In this document: positions 7,382 through 14,843 of the stretch, piece after piece
Position numbering within the stretch: the stretch's first letter is position 1
How the letters are laid out: every line of letters begins with the position of its first letter
NCBI GenBank assembly: GCA_003021505.1
Contig: PXPT01000172.1
Span: 1 to 39,781 of the forward strand
Length of the DNA stretch: 39,781 nucleotides
Direction: 5' to 3'
Source: Cyanobacteria bacterium QS_4_48_99
GTDB taxonomy: Bacteria > Cyanobacteriota > Cyanobacteriia > Cyanobacteriales > Rubidibacteraceae
The notes under the pieces: model-generated
Database searches by the model: none
What the model saw: only the letters and a program-made list of their open reading frames with translations
What the model was told of the DNA's origin: nothing
Position numbers and translations under genes: made by a program

Positions 7382-10303
7382 TTAAAACTGACCTGCTAGA
7401 GCAGCTTCGCAGCGTTCGCAGATAGTAGGATGTTGGGAGGATTCGCCCACGTGCGGAGAATAGTACCAGCAGCGATCGCATTTTTCGCCCTCTGCTTTCA
7501 CTATTGCTACCGTTACCATCTCCGATTGAGTGTGGTACGCGGCGTTTTCTGCTGCTTCTGGGGAGTCAAGCAATTCCACCTGGGAGGCTAAAAACAGGTA
7601 GCGTAATTCATCAACATGGTTGCCCTCTCTCAGGCTGCCCTCGGGATTGTAGGCGGCTAACCACTGCCGCAGTTCGGAATTACGAACATAGAGCAGCACC
7701 TTCGCCTCCAGGGAAGCGCCAATCATTTTCTCTGCTCTGGCTTGCTCCATCACCCTATAAACCTCGGTGCGAATCTGCCACAGTGTTGACCAGGATTTCG
7801 CTAGTTCCGGCTGCTTCCAATGTTGCTCTAGTTGCACCCAGCCAGACTCAAACACGGACTTATATGGTGTTTCGTAGGGGAGATGCTGCCAAATATCCTC
7901 AGCGGTGTGGCATGCTACAGGCGCGATCGCTTTTGCTAAATTCTCCACCGCTATTGCCAGCACTGTCTGACAACTCCGACGCCGCAGCGAATCGGAGTGG
8001 GAAATATACAGCCTATCTTTGGCAATATCGAGGTAAAAGTTGGACAGATCCACAACACAGAAATTTTGCACTGTTTGGAAGAAGCGATAGAACTCGAAAT
8101 TTTCAAACCCAGTGGTAATTTCGTTAAACACTTCTGTGATGCGGTGCAGCATATAGCGATCCAGTTCCGGCATCTGGTCATAAGCTACCCGATTTTGCAC
8201 TGGATCGAAGTCGTGGAGATTACCGAGTAAAAAGCGCGTCGTGTTGCGAATCTTGCGATAGACATCTGCAAGTTGCTGTAGGATTGTCTGACCAATAGGG
8301 ACATCCGAGGAGTAATCCACTGAAGACACCCACAACCGCAGCAAATCTGCTCCATAGGGCGGTTCTTTCTTTTGGTTATTGCCCCCCTCGATGATTGTGG
8401 CGGGATCGACCACATTTCCCAGGGATTTACTCATTTTACGCCCCCCCTCATCCAAAACAAAGCCATTCGTTAGAACTGTCTTATAGGGGGCAATACCCAT
8501 TGTTGCTACGCTGGTGAGCAAACTGGATTGGAACCAGCCCCGGTGTTGGTCTGACCCTTCCAAGTATAGATCCGCCGGATACTGGAGATTTTCCCGCTGC
8601 TTTGCCACTGCTGCCCAAGAGGAACCGGAGTCGAACCAGACATCCATCGTGTCAGTGCCCTTGCGGTAGGTGCGACCATTGTTGCAGTAATTTTCCGGTA
8701 AGAGTTCTTCTACTGAGAGTTCCCACCAAGCATCAGAACCTCTTTCAGCAATAATCGCTTGGACGTGGGCGATGGTTTCTTCAGTTAGTAGCGGTTCGTT
8801 AGTTTGCTCGTCATAAAATACCGGAATGGGCACACCCCAACTGCGCTGGCGAGAAATACACCAATCCGAACGATCCTCGACCATAGCCCGGATGCGATTT
8901 TCCCCCTGGGCGGGATACCATTTGACTGAGGCGATCGCCTTTAGTGCTTCCTCTCGAAGTCCCTCCACTGAAGCAAACCACTGTTCCGTTGCTCGGAAGA
9001 TTGTGGGCTTTTTCGTACGCCAGTCATAGGGATACTTGTGAACGTAAGCCTCTTCCCTCAGCAAGGCTTTTGCCTCGTTGAGTGCCTCAATCACTGCCCC
9101 ATTACCATCTCCCAAAACATTCAACCCAGCAAATTGTCCCACTTGCTCAGTAAAGTTCCCCTTGCTATCCACAGGTGAGAACACGGGCAACCCATACTTT
9201 GCTCCCACTACGTAGTCCTCTTGACCATGACCAGGAGCAGTATGAACCAAACCTGTCCCCGACTCTGTAGTGATATAATCTCCACCGATTACTACCTTGC
9301 TCTCGCGCTCAAACAGGGGATGGCGATAGGTGCAATGTTCTAGGGTTTCTCCAGGCAGAGTCGCCTCGACCTTCAGCGGCACACCTAATTTCTCAGACAG
9401 CCGTTCCACTAAGTCTGCCGCTACAATTAGATATTGGGAGGGCACCTGGTTAGAAGTTTCCCTTGAATTCTGAATTCTGAATTCTGAATTCTGAACTACT
9501 TCCACCACAGCATAGTTAAGTTCTGGATTAACCGCAACGGCTAAGTTTCCCGGAATTGTCCAAGGTGTCGTAGTCCAGATTGCCAAACCGAGATGGGGCA
9601 TGAATGGCTCTAATTGTTCCCTCGCCGCTGCCCCCAGCTTAGTGACGGGAAAAGCGGCATAGATACTACGGGAAGTATGACCTTCAGGATACTCTAACTC
9701 TGCTTCCGCCAAGGCAGTGCGAGAACTCGGACTCCAGTGAACGGGCTTCAAACCGCGATAAATGTAACCCTTGAGCACCATTTGTCCGAACACGCCCATC
9801 TGAGCCGCCTCGTATTGCGGATTCATGGTGAGGTAAGGATGCTCCCAGTCTCCCCAAACCCCACAGCGCTTAAAGCTCTCCCGCTGCCCTGCCATTGCAT
9901 CAAGAGCGAAATCACGAGCTTTTTGACGCAGTTGTAGCGGAGTCAGGTTTTGCCTTTCCTTAGACTTGAGCGTTTGCAGCACCTTCAGCTCAATGGGCAA
10001 GCCGTGGCAGTCCCATCCGGGAATGTAGCGAACTTTGTATCCTCGCAGCAGTTTGTAGCGATTGACAATGTCTTTCAGGATTTTATTGAGGGTAGTCCCC
10101 ATGTGAATAGGACCATTGGCATAGGGAGGACCATCGTGCAGGACAAAAACCTCGCCCTCGTTGTGCTGCGACAGTTGTTGATAAATCTGGTGTTCTTCCC
10201 AAAATTGATAGATTTCAGGTTCTCGCTTGGCGGCGTTCGCCCGCATGGGAAACTGGGTTTTGGGCAGATTGACTGTATCCTTATAGCTCTTTGATGCTGT
10301 CAC
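7382..10303 (-). CDS. ileS: Isoleucyl-tRNA synthetase
   Basis: Class I synthetase charging tRNA-Ile. No ATG precedes the conserved start. A GTG at 10303 (V-TASKSYKDTVNLPKTQF) gives 973 aa and matches cyanobacterial IleRS; a TTG at 10330 would add nine residues. The HIGH-type motif is HMGT (67-70) and KMSKS is at 623-627. The CP1 editing domain shows TTTPWTIPGN (244-253) and GTGLVHTAPGHGQEDY (349-364). A C-terminal zinc site has paired CxxC motifs (CDRCWYYS and CERCEAAL). Odd: residues about 271-284 inside CP1 (QNSEFRIQNS region) are encoded by four tandem GAATTCT heptamers, an in-frame repeat expansion. Confidence 0.97.
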   Translation of the reverse strand: MTASKSYKDTVNLPKTQFPMRANAAKREPEIYQFWEEHQIYQQLSQHNEGEVFVLHDGPPYANGPIHMGTTLNKILKDIVNRYKLLRGYKVRYIPGWDCHGLPIELKVLQTLKSKERQNLTPLQLRQKARDFALDAMAGQRESFKRCGVWGDWEHPYLTMNPQYEAAQMGVFGQMVLKGYIYRGLKPVHWSPSSRTALAEAELEYPEGHTSRSIYAAFPVTKLGAAAREQLEPFMPHLGLAIWTTTPWTIPGNLAVAVNPELNYAVVEVVQNSEFRIQNSRETSNQVPSQYLIVAADLVERLSEKLGVPLKVEATLPGETLEHCTYRHPLFERESKVVIGGDYITTESGTGLVHTAPGHGQEDYVVGAKYGLPVFSPVDSKGNFTEQVGQFAGLNVLGDGNGAVIEALNEAKALLREEAYVHKYPYDWRTKKPTIFRATEQWFASVEGLREEALKAIASVKWYPAQGENRIRAMVEDRSDWCISRQRSWGVPIPVFYDEQTNEPLLTEETIAHVQAIIAERGSDAWWELSVEELLPENYCNNGRTYRKGTDTMDVWFDSGSSWAAVAKQRENLQYPADLYLEGSDQHRGWFQSSLLTSVATMGIAPYKTVLTNGFVLDEGGRKMSKSLGNVVDPATIIEGGNNQKKEPPYGADLLRLWVSSVDYSSDVPIGQTILQQLADVYRKIRNTTRFLLGNLHDFDPVQNRVAYDQMPELDRYMLHRITEVFNEITTGFENFEFYRFFQTVQNFCVVDLSNFYLDIAKDRLYISHSDSLRRRSCQTVLAIAVENLAKAIAPVACHTAEDIWQHLPYETPYKSVFESGWVQLEQHWKQPELAKSWSTLWQIRTEVYRVMEQARAEKMIGASLEAKVLLYVRNSELRQWLAAYNPEGSLREGNHVDELRYLFLASQVELLDSPEAAENAAYHTQSEMVTVAIVKAEGEKCDRCWYYSPHVGESSQHPTICERCEAALAGQF
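9465..9492. repeat. Four tandem GAATTCT heptamers inside ileS
   Basis: Exact heptamer units at 9465, 9472, 9479 and 9486. They lie within the ileS editing-domain coding region and are translated without breaking the frame. A typical cyanobacterial short tandem repeat, but in an unusual place. Confidence 0.9.
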
Positions 10304-10384
10304 AGGTCTTAATAAGTAATGGTGCTGCAACTATTATCTTGGATCAACTCCTGCCACATCAACAGCATTACCCAATTACTACTT

Positions 10385-10419
10385 GCAGGTTGCAGGTTAC
10401 AAGTTGAAGGTTAAGGGTA
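10385..10419. repeat. Tandem GCAGGTT-type heptamers upstream of ileS
   Basis: Five adjacent seven-base units: GCAGGTT, GCAGGTT, ACAAGTT, GAAGGTT, AAGGGTA. They lie in the gap between ileS and ycf66. Copies decay along the array. Confidence 0.75.
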
Positions 10420-10432
10420 ATTCGAGTGAGAA

Positions 10433-10585
10433 GTGCAGAAGTGTCCAGGTGCGGAGGTGCAGGGGGAAATAATGTTGGAGCGCGTTAGCCTCTCCTCTGC
10501 TCCCCTGCCCCTCTGCTTCCCCAACTCTCTCACGCCCTCAGGTTCTCACTGCGTCACCGTGTCCCCGCGTCCCCATGTCTTCTTT
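10433..10585. repeat. G-rich/C-rich palindromic repeat and 'GTCCCCGCGTCCCC' motif
   Basis: Reads CAGGTGCGGAGGTGCAGGGG near 10446, followed by a complementary C-rich half (CTCCTCTGCTCCCCTGCCCC, near 10493), then GCGTCACCGTGTCCCCGCGT near 10550. Same family as the repeats near 3480 and 24400. The last part overlaps the 3' end of ycf66, so it supplies that protein's final residues. Confidence 0.65.
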
Positions 10586-11483
10586 CCCTTGACTCTTGCT
10601 CGCTTGGTGTCTGTTCGGTTCGAGATTGTCTTGCTTCAACATCGCCCTCTCCCGGTGATTCGGCTGAGGGAGCAAGTTCTGCTTCTGGAGCCACTTCTTC
10701 AGCAGGAGTCGTCTCATCTGTTTCGGGGCTTTCAACTTCTGGTCTTGCGGCTTCAACCACTGCCTCCTCAACTGGTGTAGAAGCTTCCTTGCTTTCTGTT
10801 TCTTTTCGGGCAGCTTCGACATCTTCTGGTTCAGGCTGCTCAGGGGAAGTGGGTTGAGACTCTAGCTCAGAGGGTTCTTCAGCCGGGGTAGCTGCTTCGG
10901 GGGGTTCAGTGGCGCTCGACTCAGAGAGCGCTTCAGCCAAGGTGGAAGTCTGGGAGGTGTTTGCCTTAGGTTTGCCCCTGCGAAAAGGACTGGTAAAGCG
11001 ATTAAAGAACTTGCTGAACAAGGAACTTTGTGCCTGTTTTGATACCTCGGGAGAACTCTCGGTTTGCTCGGAGGGTGGTTCAGCCGGGGTGGGTGCCGCT
11101 TCGGTGGCACTCAATTCCGGGGATTCCTCAGTCGGCGTTGAAGTCTGTGGAGTTTTTGCTTCCGGTTTGAGTCGGCGAAATAGGCTAGTAACTTGCTTGA
11201 GAAGTTTATTCAGCGAGAAACCTTCGAGTTGTTCGGACACTTCGGATCTCAATGTCAAGGTTTGCCAACCCAACCAGCCCAAAAGGGACACTCCGGCGAG
11301 TTGACCCAACAACACCCCGCCTGTAATGCGTCCAGCACACACCCATAAGACCAAGGCGTAAAATAGTCCCAATCCACTCCAGAAGAAATCACTTTTGCGG
11401 TGGAGTTCGGGAAAAAAGAAAGCTGTTATATATAGGGCAAAGCTACCCAAGCCCACGGCGATCGCAAGGATGTATGCCAGCAT
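10554..11483 (-). CDS. ycf66: Ycf66 family protein with long acidic tail
   Basis: 309 aa. The N-terminal 80 residues are the conserved Ycf66 core with about three membrane helices: MLAYILAIAVGLGSFALYIT, then FFPELHRKSDFFWSGLGL, then RITGGVLLGQ and LLGWLGWQTLTLR. The rest is a disordered Glu/Pro/Ser/Thr-rich tail. It contains an internal duplication: KLLKQVTSLFRRLKPEAKTP with TSTPTEESPELSATE is echoed by KFFNRFTSPFRRGKPKANTS with TSTLAEALSESSATE. The last residues (RERRHGDAGTR) are encoded by a dispersed repeat and are probably acquired. Ycf66 is found in cyanobacteria and some plastids; its function is unknown. Divergent from gnd, 184 bp apart. Confidence 0.88.
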   Translation of the reverse strand: MLAYILAIAVGLGSFALYITAFFFPELHRKSDFFWSGLGLFYALVLWVCAGRITGGVLLGQLAGVSLLGWLGWQTLTLRSEVSEQLEGFSLNKLLKQVTSLFRRLKPEAKTPQTSTPTEESPELSATEAAPTPAEPPSEQTESSPEVSKQAQSSLFSKFFNRFTSPFRRGKPKANTSQTSTLAEALSESSATEPPEAATPAEEPSELESQPTSPEQPEPEDVEAARKETESKEASTPVEEAVVEAARPEVESPETDETTPAEEVAPEAELAPSAESPGEGDVEARQSRTEQTPSEQESRERRHGDAGTR

Positions 11484-11667
11484 TTCGGGAGTCCTCCTTC
11501 GGGTGCATCTCTATATACAATTATCAATATCAATCGCAGTAATAGCCAATTAATTGCCTATTCACCACCTAAGGGAGCCATGACTTTTAACCTCTTCTTT
11601 ACAAGACAGTGCCCGAGAAGGTGGCTAACCTAAAGATAATGCAACCCTACAAACAACGAGTAGCTTT

Positions 11668-13122
11668 ATGACACAACCCAGCTTCGGCGTAATTGGTTTG
11701 GCTGTTATGGGAGAAAACCTGGCATTAAATGTCGAAAGTCACGGTTATCCTGTAGCAGTTTACAATCGCACTGCTGCTAAAACTAAGGCGTTTATGGCGG
11801 AGAGGGCGCAGGGCAAGAATGTCAAAGACACCTATTCCATAGAAGAATTTGTTCAAGCCCTGGCACGTCCTCGCAAAATCCTGCTAATGGTTAAGGCAGG
11901 GAAGCCAGTAGACGCAGTTATCAGTCAACTCAAACCCCTGCTAGAGCCGGGAGATATGATTATCGATGGCGGGAACTCTCTCTACGAGAATACGCAGCGG
12001 CGTACCGAAGAGTTAGAAGAAGTCGGACTGAGATATATGGGCATGGGCGTAAGCGGTGGCGAAGAAGGTGCGCTTCATGGTCCGAGTTTGATGCCTGGGG
12101 GCACAGAAAGCGCTTATCGGGAATTAGAGCCTATTGTCACTAAAATTGCTGCTCAGGTGGATGATGGTGCTTGCGTGACCTATATCGGTCCCGGTGGTGC
12201 TGGTCACTACGTCAAGATGGTACACAACGGGATTGAGTATGGTGATATGCAGCTTATTGCTGAAGCTTACGACCTGCTCAAAAATGCCCTAGGACTGGAT
12301 AATAATCAGTTGAGTGAGGTATTTGCCGAGTGGAATAACACGGATGAACTGAATTCGTTTTTGGTGGAAATCTCGGCTGATATCTTCAAAAGGCAAGACC
12401 CACTGACAAATCACCAACTATTGGACTCGATTCTCGATGCGGCAGAGCAAAAGGGGACTGGGCGCTGGACGGTGGTGAGTTCCTTAGAACAAGGGGTTCC
12501 TATTCCCACGATTTATGCAGCAGTGAATGCCCGTGTCATCTCCTCTCTCAAAGAAGAACGAGTAGCAGCATCTAAAGAGCTAGCCGGACCGCCTGTCAAA
12601 TATGAGGGAGATGTGAAAGCATTCATTAATAAGATTCGGGATGCCCTCTATTGCTCGAAGATGTGTTCCTACGCTCAGGGAATGGCACTCCTAGGTCAAG
12701 CATCTGAGGAGTTGGGTTTTAATTTGAACTTGAGCGAGCTTGCCCGAATTTGGAAAGGAGGCTGTATCATTCGCGCTGGGTTCCTGGGTAAAATTCAGCA
12801 CGCTTTTCAGGAAAATCCCAAGCTGGCTAACTTGCTCCTAGCACCGGAGTTTAAGCAGACGATTTTAGATCGCCAAGCTGCGTGGCGGGAAGTGTTGGAA
12901 GTGGCGAACCAACTGGGAATTCCAGTTCCAGGGTTTAGTGCCTCCCTAGATTATTTTGACAGCTACAGACGCGATCGCCTCCCCCAAAGTCTCACTCAGG
13001 CACAGCGAGATTACTTCGGCGCTCACACCTACGAGCGCGTAGACAAGCCCAGAGGTGAGTCCTTCCACACCGAATGGATGGAAACGGATAAACAATCCTT
13101 GCACACTGGCTCTGTTGATTAA
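11668..13122 (+). CDS. gnd: 6-phosphogluconate dehydrogenase, decarboxylating
   Basis: 484-aa cytosolic enzyme of the oxidative pentose phosphate pathway. It oxidises 6-phosphogluconate to ribulose 5-phosphate and CO2 with NADP. The N-terminal Rossmann fold has GLAVMGENLALN (10-21) and NRT (33-35) for NADP. The family signatures are IIDGGN (98-103), VSGGEEGA (128-135) and GPGGAGHYVKMVHNGIEYGD (174-193). These contain the catalytic Lys183 and Glu190. The all-helical C-terminal domain is complete, with the usual GFSASLDYFDSYRRDRLPQS. Length is normal. A strong hairpin follows the stop, so it is probably monocistronic. Confidence 0.97.
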   Translation: MTQPSFGVIGLAVMGENLALNVESHGYPVAVYNRTAAKTKAFMAERAQGKNVKDTYSIEEFVQALARPRKILLMVKAGKPVDAVISQLKPLLEPGDMIIDGGNSLYENTQRRTEELEEVGLRYMGMGVSGGEEGALHGPSLMPGGTESAYRELEPIVTKIAAQVDDGACVTYIGPGGAGHYVKMVHNGIEYGDMQLIAEAYDLLKNALGLDNNQLSEVFAEWNNTDELNSFLVEISADIFKRQDPLTNHQLLDSILDAAEQKGTGRWTVVSSLEQGVPIPTIYAAVNARVISSLKEERVAASKELAGPPVKYEGDVKAFINKIRDALYCSKMCSYAQGMALLGQASEELGFNLNLSELARIWKGGCIIRAGFLGKIQHAFQENPKLANLLLAPEFKQTILDRQAAWREVLEVANQLGIPVPGFSASLDYFDSYRRDRLPQSLTQAQRDYFGAHTYERVDKPRGESFHTEWMETDKQSLHTGSVD

Positions 13123-13140
13123 ACTGCTGGCACTGCGATC

Positions 13141-13162
13141 ATCCCCCGGCACGTCGGGGGAT
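13141..13162 (+). terminator. gnd terminator hairpin
   Basis: ATCCCCCG (13141-13148) and CGGGGGAT (13155-13162) form a perfect 8-bp GC-rich stem with a six-base loop, 18 bases after the gnd stop. The following AGTTAGTTTCTT is T-rich but not a clean run. Confidence 0.6.
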
Positions 13163-13174
13163 AGTTAGTTTCTT

Positions 13175-13615
13175 ATGGTTCAAACAACACAAGCTAGAGA
13201 CATCACCCTTTACGAGCTAGAAAAGAAGTTTGGGTTGCAACTCACCTCAGACGCTGACTGGTTCGCGCAGGAGTCAAAAGACTTACCGACGCTGAGTGAG
13301 GCAGAAAACAGTCTCTAGAGCACAGTACTAAGTAATTATTTCAACTTAACCAAGCGGCGTTCTTTATCGGAAGAACTCGTCAAAATGGTCGTACTGTCTC
13401 CCTTACTACCTTTAGCTGGGTTTTATCAGCCGCCATTTGCAATTGAAACCGAGACTTCTATCGGAATTGCTGCCGAAGATGAGGGAGAGATTGTTAAAGG
13501 GAATATCGATGTCTTACTCGTGCAGCAGTGCTTCTGGATGCTCGTTATTGAATCCAAGCAGGCAAAATTTGATGTCATGACCCAAAAATCATGGGTCTCA
13601 AGCCCCTTCCTTTAG
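13175..13615 (+). pseudogene. Restriction-endonuclease-like protein, N-terminal half with in-frame stop
   Basis: ATG at 13175 opens MVQTTQARDITLYELEKKFG and continues for 47 codons to TAG at 13316-13318. The same frame then resumes as NYFNLTKRRSLSEELVKMVV, PPFAIETETSI and EGEIVKGNIDVLLVQQCFW, then LVIESKQAKFDV. The last part has the D...ExK spacing of a PD-(D/E)XK nuclease core (ID then ESK). I recall it from cyanobacterial type I restriction R-like single-domain proteins. The frame then changes to unrelated residues and stops at 13615, so the C-terminal half is gone. One nonsense mutation plus truncation indicate a dead gene. Confidence 0.65.
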
Positions 13616-13831
13616 GAAGCCCTGTGATCTAATTAGTTCTAAGTAGGGATGGGCTATCCCGAAAAAAGCTCGCTGAGCGGTTTTGAGATCGGGGAAAGTA
13701 TCTGGATTTAGTTCCGTGCTTTCTAGACTCTCCCGTAAAGCGAGAATCCCCACGCCTTTAGGCTGGGGAGTGTCAAACAAGTGCCAGATAAAAAAGCCAA
13801 CGGCGTAACTTTCTTTGCCAGCGGCGATCAC
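13598..13831 (-). CDS. Short hypothetical ORF, possibly a remnant
   Basis: GTG start at 13831 gives 77 aa: MIAAGKESYAVGFFIWHLFD, then GVGILALRESLESTELNPDT and AQRAFFGIAHPYLELIRSQG. The open frame continues upstream without a start codon for 15 further codons (LNLGFFDYLNL) to a TGA, so an upstream part may be missing. Composition looks protein-like and I have a vague sense of a conserved cyanobacterial family, but no function can be given. Caution: the strand also contains two TTTA-loop hairpins (13606-13619 and 13748-13768) like those at IS200/IS605 ends. The ORF could therefore be antisense to a transposon remnant. Confidence 0.3.
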   Translation of the reverse strand: MIAAGKESYAVGFFIWHLFDTPQPKGVGILALRESLESTELNPDTFPDLKTAQRAFFGIAHPYLELIRSQGFLKEGA

Positions 13832-13974
13832 TAAGTTGAGGTAGTCGAAAAATCCTAGATTGAGTCATGCTTTTAAAGAAAAATATTAATCGAACAATTG
13901 ATTAGCATTGTCCCAAGGCTTAAACCTAATTGTAAGACTGCTAAACTACAATACTGGCATATACCCAACGCTAA

Positions 13975-14115
13975 TCAATTAGCGGCAAGTTGCCAGAGAC
14001 GTTGCAGTTCGGCGATCGCCTTTTGATTTGGTAAGGATAAAGTTTTTAGATTGGGGTTAACCTCAGCGCCGGGAGTATTTTGTGACCAGCGCCGGGAGTA
14101 TTTTGTGACCAAGGA
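13975..14115 (-). other. Orphan C-terminal coding fragment downstream of the Uma2 gene
   Basis: On the minus strand an open frame reads WSQNTPGAEVNPNLKTLSLP then NQKAIAELQRLWQLAAN and stops at 13975-13977. It has no start and no recognised family. It overlaps a tandem 23-bp duplication (14064-14109) that shifts the upstream frame. The stretch 13860-13970 holds nothing else I recognise except the palindrome GCTAATCAATTAGC around 13970-13983. Confidence 0.25.
14064..14109. repeat. Perfect tandem 23-bp duplication
   Basis: CAGCGCCGGGAGTATTTTG plus GAC-type end occurs twice back to back (14064-14086, 14087-14109) with no mismatch. This suggests a recent slippage or repair duplication in already non-functional sequence. 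Confidence 0.9.
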
Positions 14116-14150
14116 CTGTTGGGAGGACGCTAGATAAATCGCACTCTATT

Positions 14151-14729
14151 TCATCCCCAGATTTTTTGCAAATCCAACACCAAGCCAGGTAACACATCTT
14201 CACCTGATGCACTCGCTGGAGAGTCTAAAACTTCTTTTTCAATTCCCTGCCGATAAATTTCTAATTGCCGATCTCGGTAGTTAATCAACCAACCTAAGCG
14301 CGTGCCATTCTCTATATATTCCTGCATTTTATCTTGCAGAGGTTTTAAACCATCGCTGGGGGAACGTAACTCAATCACAAAATCAGGACAGAGTGGGAGA
14401 AAATTTTCTTGTTGTTCTGGGGGAAGCGTCGTCCATTTTTCTAGGGGAATCCAGGCGGCATCGGGAGAACGGTACGCCCCATTAGGAAGTTTAAACCCAG
14501 TGGAAGAATCGAACACAATGCCTAGCTCAGTTTTTCGATTCCAAATTCCTAAATCGATATTGATGTCTGAGTTGCGCTTTCCTGTTCCTCCTCCAGTAGG
14601 GGGCATTATAATTAATTCTCCGGTTGCGGTGCGCTCAATTCTCAAGTCACGGTTAGCCTGACAAATTTGATGAAATTGTTTATCGGTGAGTTGTACAGTT
14701 GGGGGAATCTGCAAAGTTAAGGTAGTCAC
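14151..14729 (-). CDS. Uma2 family (DUF820) putative endonuclease
   Basis: 192 aa from a GTG at 14729 (VTTLTLQIPPTVQLTDKQF). The open frame reaches 14843, but the extra 38 codons come from STRR-like sequence (repeats of AAAATGAAAAATG type) and the family normally starts here. Conserved blocks: LTDKQFHQICQANRDLRIER, GELIIMPPTGGGTGKRN, YRSPDAAWIPLEKW, PLCPDFVIELRSPSDGL and RLGWLINYRDRQLEIYR. The restriction-endonuclease-like fold has its acidic residues in SPDAAW and DFVIELRS. Members are numerous in cyanobacteria and their substrates are unknown. Lies 114 bp downstream of the UPF0182 gene on the same strand. Confidence 0.85.
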   Translation of the reverse strand: MTTLTLQIPPTVQLTDKQFHQICQANRDLRIERTATGELIIMPPTGGGTGKRNSDINIDLGIWNRKTELGIVFDSSTGFKLPNGAYRSPDAAWIPLEKWTTLPPEQQENFLPLCPDFVIELRSPSDGLKPLQDKMQEYIENGTRLGWLINYRDRQLEIYRQGIEKEVLDSPASASGEDVLPGLVLDLQKIWG

Positions 14730-14843
14730 GTCGCTGCGCTCCGAATTCAAAATGAAAAATGTCAAATTAAAAATTGGTGTTCTTAATAGGGATAATTTTG
14801 ACCAATATTGCCGTCTTACGAGGTGACAAACCTCAACAATCAA

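Noticed and set aside
7504-8118. 204-codon plus-strand ORF opposite ileS
   Set aside because: Shadow of a real gene: ileS is complete and conserved on the other strand, and the translated product has no recognisable pattern.
10385-10419. Heptamer arrays as a CRISPR
   Set aside because: Units are seven bases, adjacent and without spacers; no cas genes are present.
10433-10780. 115-codon plus-strand ORF antisense to ycf66
   Set aside because: Composed of repeat DNA and the complement of an acidic tail; Leu/Pro/Ser-rich without homology.
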